From Arthrobacter livingstonensis (GTDB lineage Bacteria; Actinomycetota; Actinomycetes; Actinomycetales; Micrococcaceae), in NCBI RefSeq assembly GCF_003219815.1, contig NZ_QJVD01000007.1, forward strand, positions 62,001 to 126,000: a DNA stretch of 64,000 bases, in the 5' to 3' direction. The position numbers and the translations under genes were made by a program. Below, piece by piece: positions 34,348-43,601 of the stretch. Position 1 is the first letter of the stretch; each line of letters starts with the position of its first letter. The notes under the pieces are model-generated. The model did no database searches, was not told the DNA's origin, and was given only the letters and a program-made list of their open reading frames with translations.

Positions 34348-34992
34348 ATGCCGATCGACCTTGCCCTGGTCCTGGACCTGTTGGGTTGTTCCTTCTTTGC
34401 CGTTTCCGGTTCACTTCTTGCAGTCCGCAAGGGCTTTGACCTGGTGGGCTCGGTGCTGCTCGGCTCCCTGGTGGGGCTCGGCGGCGGCGTGCTCCGGGAC
34501 CTCATCCTCAACGCCGGCCCGCCCGCGGCCTTCAGCAACCCGATCTACTTGGCGGCACCGCTGCTGGCCGCCGCCGTGGTCTACCTCCTGGCAGGGCGGG
34601 TGGAGCGGGTCAGCCGGTTGGTCCTTCCCTTCGACGCCGGCGGGCTGGCCTTGTTTTGCATCACCGGCACGCTCAAGGCCCTGGATGCGGGGATGAACCC
34701 GGCCGCTGCGATCCTGTTGGGCGTCACGACGGCCGTGGGTGGCGGGATCCTGCGCGACGTCACGGCCAACCGTGTTCCGCACGTCTTCGACCCCAAGGAC
34801 CTGTACGCCATTCCGGCGTTGCTGGGTGCCGCAATGGCCGCGGGCCTGTGGTACCTGGGCTGGCTGAACCTGGTCACCGGATCCATTGCCGCCGCGATGG
34901 TATTCTCACTGCGCATGCTGACCCTGCGGTTCCACTGGCACGCCCCGCTCGCTGCCCGCAGCTGGGCAATCCCGCGATTCCGTCGCGGCTAG
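34348..34992 (+). CDS. TRIC-type cation channel family protein (YicG/UPF0126)
   Basis: 214 residues from ATG 34348, with GGAGG 5 bases before it; an ATG at 34336 is also in frame. Two related halves: LLGCSFFAVSGSLLAVRKGF with GLGGGVLRDLIL, and DAGGLALFCITGTLKALDAG with AVGGGILRDVTANRVP. Seven or so helices. The duplicated GGGxLRD motifs identify the bacterial TRIC family, whose members conduct monovalent cations; physiological role here unknown. Confidence 0.88.
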   Translation: MPIDLALVLDLLGCSFFAVSGSLLAVRKGFDLVGSVLLGSLVGLGGGVLRDLILNAGPPAAFSNPIYLAAPLLAAAVVYLLAGRVERVSRLVLPFDAGGLALFCITGTLKALDAGMNPAAAILLGVTTAVGGGILRDVTANRVPHVFDPKDLYAIPALLGAAMAAGLWYLGWLNLVTGSIAAAMVFSLRMLTLRFHWHAPLAARSWAIPRFRRG

Positions 34993-35031
34993 GATTGACA
35001 GTAACCACAGTCGCCGATCCTGGAGTATTGA

Positions 35032-35457
35032 ATGTCCGACATTTTTGTTGAGAAGTTCCGCGGCTTGGTGCCCCTGTATCTGGAGGAACCGTGGCAGGAA
35101 GCGGACGGGATCGACCGGGACGACTTGGCCGCCATCATTGACGAGTTGGGCATCACCGTACCGCAGGCGTTGCGCGAGTTCCTGCATGCCTTGGGCAACT
35201 GCGAAGAAATCATGGAGGCGTACTACTACTTCTGGGACCCGGAAGAGCTTGAAATCGAGGACGGCTACCTGTTGTTCCTTGAGGACGAGGACGAGGCCTA
35301 CACCTGGGGCATGCGCGCGGACCAGGCCGACGTCCCGGACCCGATCGTCTGGCGCCGCAACAATGCCACGGGCGCCTGGATCAACGAAGAGGGCACGTTT
35401 AGCGAATTTGTCTTCGACATGCTCGACTGGGTCTTCAACGACGATGAAGACGACTGA
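35032..35457 (+). CDS. SMI1/KNR4 (SUKH)-like protein
   Basis: 141 residues, very acidic (ending VFNDDEDD). IDELGITVPQALREFLHALG, AYYYFWDPEELEIEDGYLLF, DEDEAYTWGMRADQ and DPIVWRRNN follow the usual order of SUKH domains, which often serve as immunity proteins against secreted toxins. No toxin gene is next to it, so it is either an orphan immunity gene or does another task. It is 39 bases downstream of the TRIC-like gene. Confidence 0.65.
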   Translation: MSDIFVEKFRGLVPLYLEEPWQEADGIDRDDLAAIIDELGITVPQALREFLHALGNCEEIMEAYYYFWDPEELEIEDGYLLFLEDEDEAYTWGMRADQADVPDPIVWRRNNATGAWINEEGTFSEFVFDMLDWVFNDDEDD

Positions 35458-36047
35458 CCGCGGCATCCTCGTTGGGATCGATCTTTCGACCGTCAGGCCT
35501 TCGCCTGCGTCGCAGGCCAAATAGTCACACAACTTACCGGTCTGGGTCGCAGAAATGACGGTGCGAACCAAGAAAGCCGCGCCAGAGACGTTTCGGCTGG
35601 TGTTAGCCACCAAAAGGCCGTGGTAACCACCGGTCCAGCGTCTAACACCAGCACAAACACCTAACACCAGCCCGGAAGTCGAAGTGGTTGTACTGTTGCG
35701 GTTCGGGATGGGTGGCTATCCATGGCCATCCACGGTGCCGGCGTGATGACGGGGCAAACTTCCTCGTTCGAGGCTGGCGCGCAGGGAGCTGCCACCGAAC
35801 TTGGTGTGCCCGACGCGGCTCCATAGCCCTTGGGGGCTAGCTGGATGAACAGCCTCCCCGGGCACAGGCGCGGATCTCAAAACGAGACCCACAGTTCACT
35901 CATGATCGGCCTCTCCGACGAGAGGATGATCGCCGCCGTGGAAGCCTACGCCCGGGAGAACTGTGACACGCGCCGCGGATCTCGGCAGGCTCAACCGGGC
36001 CAGCAACGATGAAGGCGACTAACCCGCAGCCGCTTCCAGGGCCGGGC
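35458..36047. other. 590-base stretch without a convincing gene; short inverted and direct repeats
   Basis: Only short frames are present. One, around 35901-36012 (MIGLSDERMIAAVEAYAREN), might be a gene remnant. A motif GGCTGGTGTTAG (35595-35606) is repeated in inverse at 35642-35652 and 35661-35672, so alternative hairpins can form. The region may be a decayed insertion next to the SUKH-like orphan. Confidence 0.4.
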
Positions 36048-37151
36048 TTAGACGTCCCGGGAGACCACGGCTTCGGCAAAGCTGGCCAGGGCGGCCTTCA
36101 CCATGCCGTCGGGCAGCGGGACCAGTGCGGCAATGGCCTGGCCGGACCACTCGCGGGCGACTGTCCAGGACTCCGCCGTGACGGGGTGCTCGCGCAGGGC
36201 CGACACGGCCCGGGCCAGGGCTTCGTCGCTGCCCAGGTCCCCGTCCACCAGTTCCAGGACCGCCAAGGCCGAGGCATCCCCCGAAGCCGCCGACTTGCGC
36301 AGCAGCAGCACCGGAAGCGTGGGCACGCCTTCGCGCAGGTCCGTGCCCGGCGACTTCCCGGAGACCTGCTTCAGTCCGGTGACATCGATGACGTCATCGG
36401 CCAGCTGGAATGCGATGCCCACCTTTTCGCCGTATTCAAGCATGACGTTTTGCATTTCCTCGGGGGCGCCGGCAAAGATCGCGCCAAGCTGCCCGGAGGC
36501 TGCCACAAGGGAGCCGGTCTTGTCTGCAATGACGGACAGGTAGTGCTCCACGGGATCCTGGTCCTCGCGCGGGCCCACGGTCTCGTGCAGCTGGCCCAGG
36601 CACAACCGTTCAAAGGTGCGGGCCTGGATGCCCAGCGCGCGGGCACCGAGCTCAGAGACCAGGATGGAGGCGCGGGCAAAAATGAGGTCCCCCGTCAGGA
36701 TGGCCACGGTGTTGCCCCACACCTCGTGCGCTGTGGGCGCACCCCGCCGGTACGGCGCGGAGTCCATCACGTCGTCATGATAGAGCGTGGCCAGGTGCGT
36801 CAGTTCAACCACGACGGCGGCCTGCACCACTTCCGGCCGGCTTGCGTCACCCAGGTGGGCGGCCAGCAGGGCCAGCAGCGGCCGGATGCGCTTGCCGCCG
36901 GCCTCCACCAAGTGGCGGCTGGTGGCGTCGGCCAGCGGATCGGAGTTGGCGATCGCTTCCCGGAGAACCTTCTCAACCCTGGCCATGCTCATGGAGATGG
37001 ACGGCCCAAGCTCCGGGTCTTCAGCAACGGCGGAGAAACCCTTGGGCAATTGCAGGCCGGTGGCAATGGCCATGGTGCTGGGGTTCGCGTCCTCGGAGCC
37101 GGTACGCCCGTGCCCGGCATGGGTCCAGCTGTGGTCTGCGGAAGTAGTCAC
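36048..37151 (-). CDS. Polyprenyl diphosphate synthase (menaquinone side chain)
   Basis: 367 residues from GTG 37151, which overlaps the stop of the reductase gene; ATG 37073 is an alternative. All-trans prenyltransferase motifs: GGKRIRP, first Asp-rich DDVMD preceded by HLATLYH, GDLIFARA, and second DDVID in FQLADDVIDVTG. The first motif lacks large residues just upstream of a farnesyl-type stop, in line with long-chain products such as the nonaprenyl or octaprenyl chain of menaquinone. Last gene of the menG operon. Confidence 0.88.
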   Translation of the reverse strand: MTTSADHSWTHAGHGRTGSEDANPSTMAIATGLQLPKGFSAVAEDPELGPSISMSMARVEKVLREAIANSDPLADATSRHLVEAGGKRIRPLLALLAAHLGDASRPEVVQAAVVVELTHLATLYHDDVMDSAPYRRGAPTAHEVWGNTVAILTGDLIFARASILVSELGARALGIQARTFERLCLGQLHETVGPREDQDPVEHYLSVIADKTGSLVAASGQLGAIFAGAPEEMQNVMLEYGEKVGIAFQLADDVIDVTGLKQVSGKSPGTDLREGVPTLPVLLLRKSAASGDASALAVLELVDGDLGSDEALARAVSALREHPVTAESWTVAREWSGQAIAALVPLPDGMVKAALASFAEAVVSRDV

Positions 37152-38485
37152 TGCTTAACACTAACTATTGGAAGGGATTGTTGCTTGGACGTCCGGGTGG
37201 TGCCTTGGTTGCCGGTGGCGGGAACCAGTTTCTCCAGTAGATGAATCACTCTATCCTCAAAACCGCGTTCGCCGGCGTCGGTCAGGTTGGCCATCATCCG
37301 CACCACAAAACGCATGAGGACGGGCACAGGCATGCCCGTCCGCAGGGCCAGGCCCATGATCTTGGGTTTGCCGATCAGGGAGGCGAACACCCGGCCCAGG
37401 GTGAAGTGGCTGCCCCACTGTTCGCGCACAAAACCGCTGTAGCCGGAGAGCGCGTGGTTGGCGGCGAGCCGCGAGTTGGCACCGGCGGCACGCACAATGA
37501 ACTCGGCGGCGAAGCGGGCGGACTCCATGGCGTAGGAAATGCCTTCCCCGTTGAAGGGGCTGACCATGCCGCCCGCGTCGCCGAGCAGCATCAGCCCGTC
37601 GGAGTAGTGCGGGGTCCGGTTGAAGCCCATGGGCAGGGCCGCTCCGCGGATGGGACCGACCTGGTTCTCGGGGGTGAACCCCCACTCGCCGGGCATGGCG
37701 GCGGTCCAGTCGCGCAGCACGGCTCGGTAGTCCAGCTTGCCGAATTCCTTGGACGAGTTCAAGATGCCCAGGCCCACATTGGAGGTGCCGTCGCCGACGC
37801 CAAACACCCAGCCGTAGCCGGGCAGCGGCCTTCCGGGCCGGCCCGCCTGGGCAGGTGCTGCCAGTTCCAGCCAGCCCTCCATCCAGTCGTCGTCGTGGCG
37901 CGGGGAGGTGAAGTAGGTCCTGTAGGCAACTCCCATGGGCCGGTCATCGCGCTTTTCGTGGCCCAGGGAGACGGCGGTGCGCGTTGAGTTGCCATCCGCG
38001 GCCAGCACGACGTCGGCAAAAAAGTCTCGGGTTTCGCCCGTCTTCCGACCTGCCCCGTCCAAAACCGACGCCCGGGCACCCACCACGGTTCCGGCGTCGT
38101 CCGTCAGGGCCGAGGTGACCGAATGGCCCTCAAGGATCACAGCCCCCGCAGCCTGGGCATGGCGCGCCAGGGCCTCGTCGAAGCCCAGCCGGGTGCGGAT
38201 CAGGCCGTAGTCGGGGAAGTTGGAGAGCTCGGGCCAGGGAACCTCGACGGTGCGGCCGCCGGCAATCAGGCGCAGCCCCTTGTTCCGCCGCCAGCCGTCT
38301 TCGGCCCGGTGCGGCAGGCCCATGAGTTGCATTTCCCGCACGGCGCGCGGGGTCAGGCCGTCGCCGCAGACCTTCTCGCGGGGGAAACGGGTCTTCTCCA
38401 GCACGGTGACCTCGATCCCGGCGGTGGCCAGGTGCCAGGCCGCCGTGGATCCGGCGGGGCCTGCACCTACAACAAGTACCTTCAC
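37148..38485 (-). CDS. Geranylgeranyl reductase-family flavoprotein (MenJ-like)
   Basis: 445 residues. FAD-binding KVLVVGAGPAGSTAAWHLAT, then EKTRFPREKVCGDGLTPRAV (the family CxxG region), DVVLAADGNSTRTA and LLGDAGGMVSPFNGEGISYA. In actinobacteria such proteins saturate one isoprene unit of the menaquinone chain. Position between menG and a prenyl synthase supports that role. It begins 16 bases after the menG stop. Confidence 0.87.
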   Translation of the reverse strand: MKVLVVGAGPAGSTAAWHLATAGIEVTVLEKTRFPREKVCGDGLTPRAVREMQLMGLPHRAEDGWRRNKGLRLIAGGRTVEVPWPELSNFPDYGLIRTRLGFDEALARHAQAAGAVILEGHSVTSALTDDAGTVVGARASVLDGAGRKTGETRDFFADVVLAADGNSTRTAVSLGHEKRDDRPMGVAYRTYFTSPRHDDDWMEGWLELAAPAQAGRPGRPLPGYGWVFGVGDGTSNVGLGILNSSKEFGKLDYRAVLRDWTAAMPGEWGFTPENQVGPIRGAALPMGFNRTPHYSDGLMLLGDAGGMVSPFNGEGISYAMESARFAAEFIVRAAGANSRLAANHALSGYSGFVREQWGSHFTLGRVFASLIGKPKIMGLALRTGMPVPVLMRFVVRMMANLTDAGERGFEDRVIHLLEKLVPATGNQGTTRTSKQQSLPIVSVKQ

Positions 38486-38501
38486 TGTGGGTGGGGTTCC
38501 T

Positions 38502-39212
38502 TTAGTCGAGGGCCGGTGCTGCGGGCTTCACGGCACGGTGCACGGCCACAATGCCGCCGCTCAAGTTTCGGTACGCCACGGAGGACCAGCCGGTCTCAGT
38601 GAGCCAGGCGGAGAGTTCATCCTGGTTCGGCCAGACCCGGATGGACTCCGCCAGATAGACGTAGGCATCCGGGTTGGAGGCGGTCTTTCTGGCCACGGCC
38701 GGCAGCGCGCGCATGAGGTACTCGGTGTACACGGTGCGGAACGGGGCAAAGGTGGGATGGGAGAACTCCGCCACCACCAGCTTGCCGCCGGGCTTGGTCA
38801 CCCGCAGCATCTCGCGCAGCGCCTTTTTCGGGTCGATGACGTTGCGCAGGCCGAAGGAGATTGTGGTGGCGTCAAAGGAGTTGTCGGCGAACGGCAGGTT
38901 GGTGGCGTCCCCGGCGATGAAGTCGATGTCCGGGCGGCGGCGCTTGCCCACTTTGAGCATGCCGACAGAGAAGTCGCAGGCCACCACGTGGATGCCGGCG
39001 TCGGCATACGGCTCACTGGACGTTCCGGTGCCGGCGGCCAGGTCCAGGACCCGCTGGCCGGCAGCGGCACCGACGGCGTCCACCACGATTCTCCGCCAGC
39101 GGCGCGTCTGCCCCATGGACAGGATGTCGTTGACGATGTCGTATTTGGGAGCCACGTCGTCAAACATGGCGGCCACTTCTTCCGGACGCTTCTCAAGGGA
39201 TGCACGGTTCAC
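38502..39212 (-). CDS. menG: Demethylmenaquinone methyltransferase
   Basis: 236 residues from GTG 39212. UbiE/MenG-type class I methyltransferase: [23 protein letters not shown]-binding [39 protein letters not shown] and [19 protein letters not shown]. It carries out the last step of menaquinone synthesis. First gene of a three-gene minus-strand operon and divergent from menF across 114 bases. Confidence 0.92.
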   Translation of the reverse strand: MNRASLEKRPEEVAAMFDDVAPKYDIVNDILSMGQTRRWRRIVVDAVGAAAGQRVLDLAAGTGTSSEPYADAGIHVVACDFSVGMLKVGKRRRPDIDFIAGDATNLPFADNSFDATTISFGLRNVIDPKKALREMLRVTKPGGKLVVAEFSHPTFAPFRTVYTEYLMRALPAVARKTASNPDAYVYLAESIRVWPNQDELSAWLTETGWSSVAYRNLSGGIVAVHRAVKPAAPALD

Positions 39213-39326
39213 CCCCCTAGTGTCTCAAACTTTGCTCCCATCCGCGCATTGCCCAAGGCTGTTGTGGGGCAGGCCACCGCCGCGCCGCCCGTGCGCCCGC
39301 GTACGGACGAGTAATCTTGACTCATC

Positions 39327-40649
39327 ATGACTGCAATCCTCGGCACCCATCCGCTGCGCACTCTGACCACGGCCCTGGACGCCGCGGCACTGGGCGGGCA
39401 TTCCGCCGCCACCCCGGCCGATCTCCTGGCATCCGACGCGTTTTGCTGGCTGCGCCGCGGCGAGGGCCTGCTGGGCTACGGCGAGATCGCGCAATTCTCC
39501 GGCACGGGCCCCGAGCGGTTCGCCGACGCCGAGCAATGGTGGAAGGACATGCTGGCCGGGGCCCTGGTCCGCGACCCCATCCGCGTCCCCGGCACCGGGG
39601 CCCTCGCGTTTGGCTCCTTCGCCTTCTCCAAATCCAGCCCACACCCCTCCGTGCTGGTCATTCCGGAACTGGTGGTGGGGTTCCGCGACGGCACGGCCTG
39701 GCTCACCCACCACACCCTGGACGGCACCGTCCCCACGGCGGACTCCGCGCACGCCCTGTTGCGCGGAGTCCTGTCCTCCGAAGCCGAACGCACGACGCCG
39801 GACACCCCCTCGGCGGGGACCGTGCGTTCCGGGGCACTCACCGAAGAGCAGTGGAAGGAGTCCGTCGCCGAAGGGGTCCGTGCCATTGGGCGCGGCGGCC
39901 TGGACAAGGTGGTTTTGGCCCGCGACGTGCTCGCGAGCTTCGAAGAACCGGTCCGCCGTGTTTCAATCCTGCAACGATTGGTGCGGCTTTACGGGGAATG
40001 CTGGACCTACGGGGTGCGCGGCCTGGTGGGCGCCACCCCGGAAATGTTGATCAAGGTGGACGGAACCACGGCCCAGGCACGGGTGCTTGCCGGCACACTT
40101 GACCGTGAGGACGAGCCCGCCGGTTCGGTGGGTTTTGCCGCCTCGGTCTTGGGCGGTTCAGCCAAGCAGCGCCAGGAGCACGACTTTGCCGTGCGGTCCC
40201 TGACCCGGCAGCTGGCACCCTTCGCCACGGACCTGTCCTTCCCGGCCGAACCGTTCATTTTGGAACTGCCCAATGTCTGGCACCTGGCCTCCGACGTCAT
40301 CGCCGAACTGGCCGACTTTGAAGGCCACCTGCCCACCTCCCTGGCCCTGGTTGAGGCCCTGCACCCCACGGCCGCGGTGTGTGGAACCCCCAGGGAGGGT
40401 GCCGGAAAACTAATCCTGGAGTTGGAACGGATGGACCGGGGACCCTACGCCGGGCCGGTCGGCTGGCTGGACGGGGCGGGCAACGGCGAGTGGGGAATCG
40501 CCCTTCGCGGAGCGGTGCTCGAGGACCCGCTCTCCGTGCGCCTGTACGCCGGCGCCGGCATTGTCGAGGCCTCCGACCCGGACGCCGAACTGGCCGAGAC
40601 GTGGGCCAAGTTCCGGCCCATGCTCCAGGCCCTGGGGCTGCACGCCTGA
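39327..40649 (+). CDS. menF: Isochorismate synthase
   Basis: 440 residues. Chorismate-binding enzyme: GRGGLDKVVLARDV, VGATPEMLIKVDG, AGTLDREDE, KQRQEHDFAV with the catalytic Glu-type residue, ALHPTAAVCGTPR and ERMDRGPYAGPVGWLD. It converts chorismate to isochorismate, which MenD uses. TAATCT at 39312-39317 fits a -10 box giving a very short leader. The context is the menaquinone set. Confidence 0.92.
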   Translation: MTAILGTHPLRTLTTALDAAALGGHSAATPADLLASDAFCWLRRGEGLLGYGEIAQFSGTGPERFADAEQWWKDMLAGALVRDPIRVPGTGALAFGSFAFSKSSPHPSVLVIPELVVGFRDGTAWLTHHTLDGTVPTADSAHALLRGVLSSEAERTTPDTPSAGTVRSGALTEEQWKESVAEGVRAIGRGGLDKVVLARDVLASFEEPVRRVSILQRLVRLYGECWTYGVRGLVGATPEMLIKVDGTTAQARVLAGTLDREDEPAGSVGFAASVLGGSAKQRQEHDFAVRSLTRQLAPFATDLSFPAEPFILELPNVWHLASDVIAELADFEGHLPTSLALVEALHPTAAVCGTPREGAGKLILELERMDRGPYAGPVGWLDGAGNGEWGIALRGAVLEDPLSVRLYAGAGIVEASDPDAELAETWAKFRPMLQALGLHA

Positions 40650-40735
40650 CGCGGTCCGGGATTCCAGACAGCATCATCAAAGCGCTCCCTTGCAAAGCAC
40701 CCGATAAAGTTGTTCAATAGTGAAATATCGTTTAC

Positions 40736-40752
40736 CGTGATGCAAATCACAG
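40736..40752. promoter_or_regulatory. CRP/FNR-type operator upstream of the amino-acid ABC operon
   Basis: CGTGATGCAAATCACAG matches the consensus TGTGA-N6-TCACA with one change (GTGA...TCACA). It lies 55 bases upstream of the start codon, just upstream of TACACT (40758-40763), a plausible -10 box. Control by a cAMP-receptor-type regulator is inferred from the motif. Confidence 0.5.
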
Positions 40753-40806
40753 GACGCTACACTAGATTTCAATCGCTGTGCTCCAGTTCGACATAAAGGG
40801 TAAAAC

Positions 40807-41742
40807 ATGCAAATTTCATCGAGGCTGACCGTTCGCCTGGCCACGGTGGCCGCCGTAGCAGCATTGGCGCTGACCGGCTGCACCACGGCGTCGCAGGACA
40901 CCCCTCCCGGGTCCACCGCCAGCGCCGGCGCCGACGCGTCCTTTGACCCGACGACCGTCGCCAAGGACGACGCCCTCATCGCCCTGCTGCCTGCGGCCTT
41001 GAAGAGCAAGTCGACCATTGACGTTGGCTCCGACACCTCCTACGAACCGGCGGAGTTCCTGGACAAGGACGGCCAGACCCCCATCGGCTACGACGTGGAC
41101 ATTGCCAAGGCCATTGCGGCCACCCTGGGTAAGAAGGCGGATGTCCACACGGCGGACTTCTCCTCCATCCTGCCCAAGCTTGGCACTGTCTATGACCTGG
41201 GCATCTCCTCCTTCACCATCAACCCGGAACGCTCCAAGGCCGTGAACTTTGTCAGCTACTTCAACGCCGGCGTGCTGTGGGCGGTGCAGAAGGGCAACCC
41301 CAAGGGCATCACCATGGACAACCTTTGCGGCAAGAAGGTTGGCGTGCAGACCGGAACGGTTGAGGAAGATCCCGACGTCAAGGACCGTTCGGCCAAGTGC
41401 GTTGCCGCCGGCAAGCCCGCCATCACCGTGGTTTCGCTGAAGAACCAGACGGACGTCACCACGCGGCTGGTGGGCGGCACCATCGACGCGATGAGCGCCG
41501 ACTCGCCCATCATCAAGAATGCCCTGGCCAAGACCAACGGCCAGCTGGAAACCCTGGGCGATGTTTACGACTCCGCCCAGCAGGGCATTGCCATCGCCAA
41601 GTCCGACACCGAACTTGCCGGCGTCATTGAAAAGGTCATGAACAAGCTCATCACCGATGGCTCCTACACCAAGATCCTGACCAAGTGGAACAACGTCGAG
41701 GGCGCCCTGCCGAAGGCAGTCCTGAATCCGACGGCGGGATAG
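40807..41742 (+). CDS. Polar amino-acid ABC transporter substrate-binding lipoprotein
   Basis: 311 residues. Lipoprotein signal ending ALTGC, then a linker and the family 3 solute-binding fold: IDVGSDTSYEPAEFLDKDGQ, GYDVDIAKAIAATLGKKADV, DLGISSFTINPERSKAVNFV and GKKVGVQTGTVEED. It should bind a polar amino acid outside the membrane. It leads a three-gene operon with permease and ATPase genes inserted between menF and menD. Confidence 0.9.
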   Translation: MQISSRLTVRLATVAAVAALALTGCTTASQDTPPGSTASAGADASFDPTTVAKDDALIALLPAALKSKSTIDVGSDTSYEPAEFLDKDGQTPIGYDVDIAKAIAATLGKKADVHTADFSSILPKLGTVYDLGISSFTINPERSKAVNFVSYFNAGVLWAVQKGNPKGITMDNLCGKKVGVQTGTVEEDPDVKDRSAKCVAAGKPAITVVSLKNQTDVTTRLVGGTIDAMSADSPIIKNALAKTNGQLETLGDVYDSAQQGIAIAKSDTELAGVIEKVMNKLITDGSYTKILTKWNNVEGALPKAVLNPTAG

Positions 41743-41745
41743 CCG

Positions 41746-42720
41746 TTGAGCCGTCTAGCCTCACGCCGTACTTCCCACGGCCCGGGCGCCGAGCTGGAAC
41801 TGATTGACGCAGTTCCCGTCCGGCACCCGTGGCGGTGGGTCGGCGCCGCCGTCATCCTGCTGGTGCTCATCCTGGTCATCCAGTCCATGACCACCAACCC
41901 GAAGTTCTATTGGGGGACTTTCAGGACCTACCTTTTTGACGTTCTTGTCATCCAGGGCGTGGGCTGGACGCTCATCCTGACGGTCACATCAATGATCATC
42001 GCCATTGTCCTGGCCATCCTGCTTGCCTTCATGCGGCAGTCGGACAACCCGCTGTTCCGATATGTTTCCTGGGTCTGGGTCTGGTTCTTCCGGGGCACGC
42101 CCGTTTACACTCAGCTCCTGTTCTGGGGTTCGGTGGGCGCCTTGTATCCAAAGATCATTGTGGGGGTCCCCTTTGGGCCGGAACTGTTTTCCTGGGACAC
42201 GGCCACGGTCATCAACGCCACCGTGGGTGCCATTGTCGGCCTGGGCCTGAATGAATCCGCCTACCTGGCCGAGATCTTCCGGGCCGGGCTCAAATCCGTG
42301 GACAACGGCCAAATGGAGGCCGCCGAGGCCTTGGGCATGCGCCGCTCAAAGGTCATGTGGCGGATCATCCTGCCCCAGGCCATGCGCGTCATCATCCCGC
42401 CGACGGGCAACGAAACCATCGGCATGCTGAAGACCACCTCGCTGGTGCTGGCCGTCCCCTTCACCCTGGACCTGACGTTCGTCACCAACGCCCTGGCCAG
42501 CCGCACGTTCCTGCCCATCCCGCTGCTCATGGTGGCAGCGTTCTGGTACCTGGTGATCACCTCGGTGTTGATGGTGGGCCAGTTCTACATTGAACGACAC
42601 TTCGGCAAGGGCGTTGACAATGTCACGAAGGCACCGGTCAAGGCCACGGCCGCCGTGGCCGCGGCCCACGCAAAACCGATCGACCCGGCCGACGGAACCA
42701 CGGAAGGCGGCAAGCCATGA
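41746..42720 (+). CDS. Polar amino-acid ABC transporter permease
   Basis: 324 residues from TTG 41746, the only start near the first conserved part. HisM/GlnP-type permease: [74 protein letters not shown] and [17 protein letters not shown]. The EAA loop is intact. A soluble C-terminus of about 40 residues rich in Ala and Lys follows. It overlaps the ATPase start by four bases. Confidence 0.9.
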   Translation: MSRLASRRTSHGPGAELELIDAVPVRHPWRWVGAAVILLVLILVIQSMTTNPKFYWGTFRTYLFDVLVIQGVGWTLILTVTSMIIAIVLAILLAFMRQSDNPLFRYVSWVWVWFFRGTPVYTQLLFWGSVGALYPKIIVGVPFGPELFSWDTATVINATVGAIVGLGLNESAYLAEIFRAGLKSVDNGQMEAAEALGMRRSKVMWRIILPQAMRVIIPPTGNETIGMLKTTSLVLAVPFTLDLTFVTNALASRTFLPIPLLMVAAFWYLVITSVLMVGQFYIERHFGKGVDNVTKAPVKATAAVAAAHAKPIDPADGTTEGGKP

Positions 42721-43520
42721 CCGACACCGCTTCGATCAACAAGCACGAAGCCACCCGGGTGAAGCCGCTCGTGGAGATTCAGGGCGTGCACAAGCTCTTC
42801 GGCGACCACCATGTGCTCAAGGGCATCGACATGACCGTCCGGCAGGGCGAGGTGTCCGTCATCATCGGCCCGTCCGGCTCCGGCAAGTCCACGCTGTTGC
42901 GCTGCATCAACCTGCTGGAGACCATCAGCGCCGGCCGGATCTACGTCCACGACGACCTGATTGGTTTCCGGGACGTCAACGGCAAGCTGCATGACTTGAA
43001 CACCAAGCAGATCGCGGCACAGCGCCGGGAAATCGGCATGGTGTTCCAGCGCTTCAACCTGTTCCCGCACAAGACCGCGCTGCAAAACGTGATTGAGGCA
43101 CCCACCCAGGTGAAGCGCCAGTCCAAGGCGGCGGCGAAGCTGAAGGCCTTGGAGCTGCTGGAAATGGTGGGGTTGAGCGACCGTGCCAACTTCTACCCGG
43201 CCCAGCTCTCCGGCGGCCAGCAGCAGCGGGTCGCCATTGCCAGGGCGCTGGCCATGGAACCGGAGCTGATGCTCTTCGACGAGCCCACCTCCGCCCTGGA
43301 CCCGGAACTGGTGGGCGATGTCCTGGAGGTCATGAAGAACCTGGCCAAGTCCGGCATGACCATGATCGTGGTCACCCACGAGATCGGCTTTGCCCGCGAG
43401 GTGGGCGACACCCTGACGTTCATGGACGCCGGCGTGGTGGTCGAATCCGGCAACCCGCGCGACATCATCGCCAACCCGCAGCACCACAGGACGCAGGAGT
43501 TCCTCAGCAGGGTGCTCTAG
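42717..43520 (+). CDS. Polar amino-acid ABC transporter ATP-binding protein
   Basis: 267 residues. Walker [28 protein letters not shown], signature [17 protein letters not shown], Walker [18 protein letters not shown] and [14 protein letters not shown]. GlnQ/HisP type. Completes the transporter with the two genes before it; a strong bidirectional terminator follows. Confidence 0.92.
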   Translation: MTDTASINKHEATRVKPLVEIQGVHKLFGDHHVLKGIDMTVRQGEVSVIIGPSGSGKSTLLRCINLLETISAGRIYVHDDLIGFRDVNGKLHDLNTKQIAAQRREIGMVFQRFNLFPHKTALQNVIEAPTQVKRQSKAAAKLKALELLEMVGLSDRANFYPAQLSGGQQQRVAIARALAMEPELMLFDEPTSALDPELVGDVLEVMKNLAKSGMTMIVVTHEIGFAREVGDTLTFMDAGVVVESGNPRDIIANPQHHRTQEFLSRVL

Positions 43521-43528
43521 CTGGTGGT

Positions 43529-43588
43529 GGCGTGCCAAGCTGGCGGGGGCGGGTGAAATTTCATACGCCCCCGCCGGCTTGGCACGCC
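43529..43588. terminator. Bidirectional terminator hairpin between convergent genes
   Basis: A 23-bp stem with one mismatch: 43529-43551 (begins GGCGTGCCAAGC) pairs with 43566-43588 (ends GGCTTGGCACGCC). The 14-base loop is GGTGAAATTTCATA. It separates the ABC operon from the convergent menD. Confidence 0.7.
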
Positions 43589-43601
43589 GTCGGGGTTCAG
43601 A

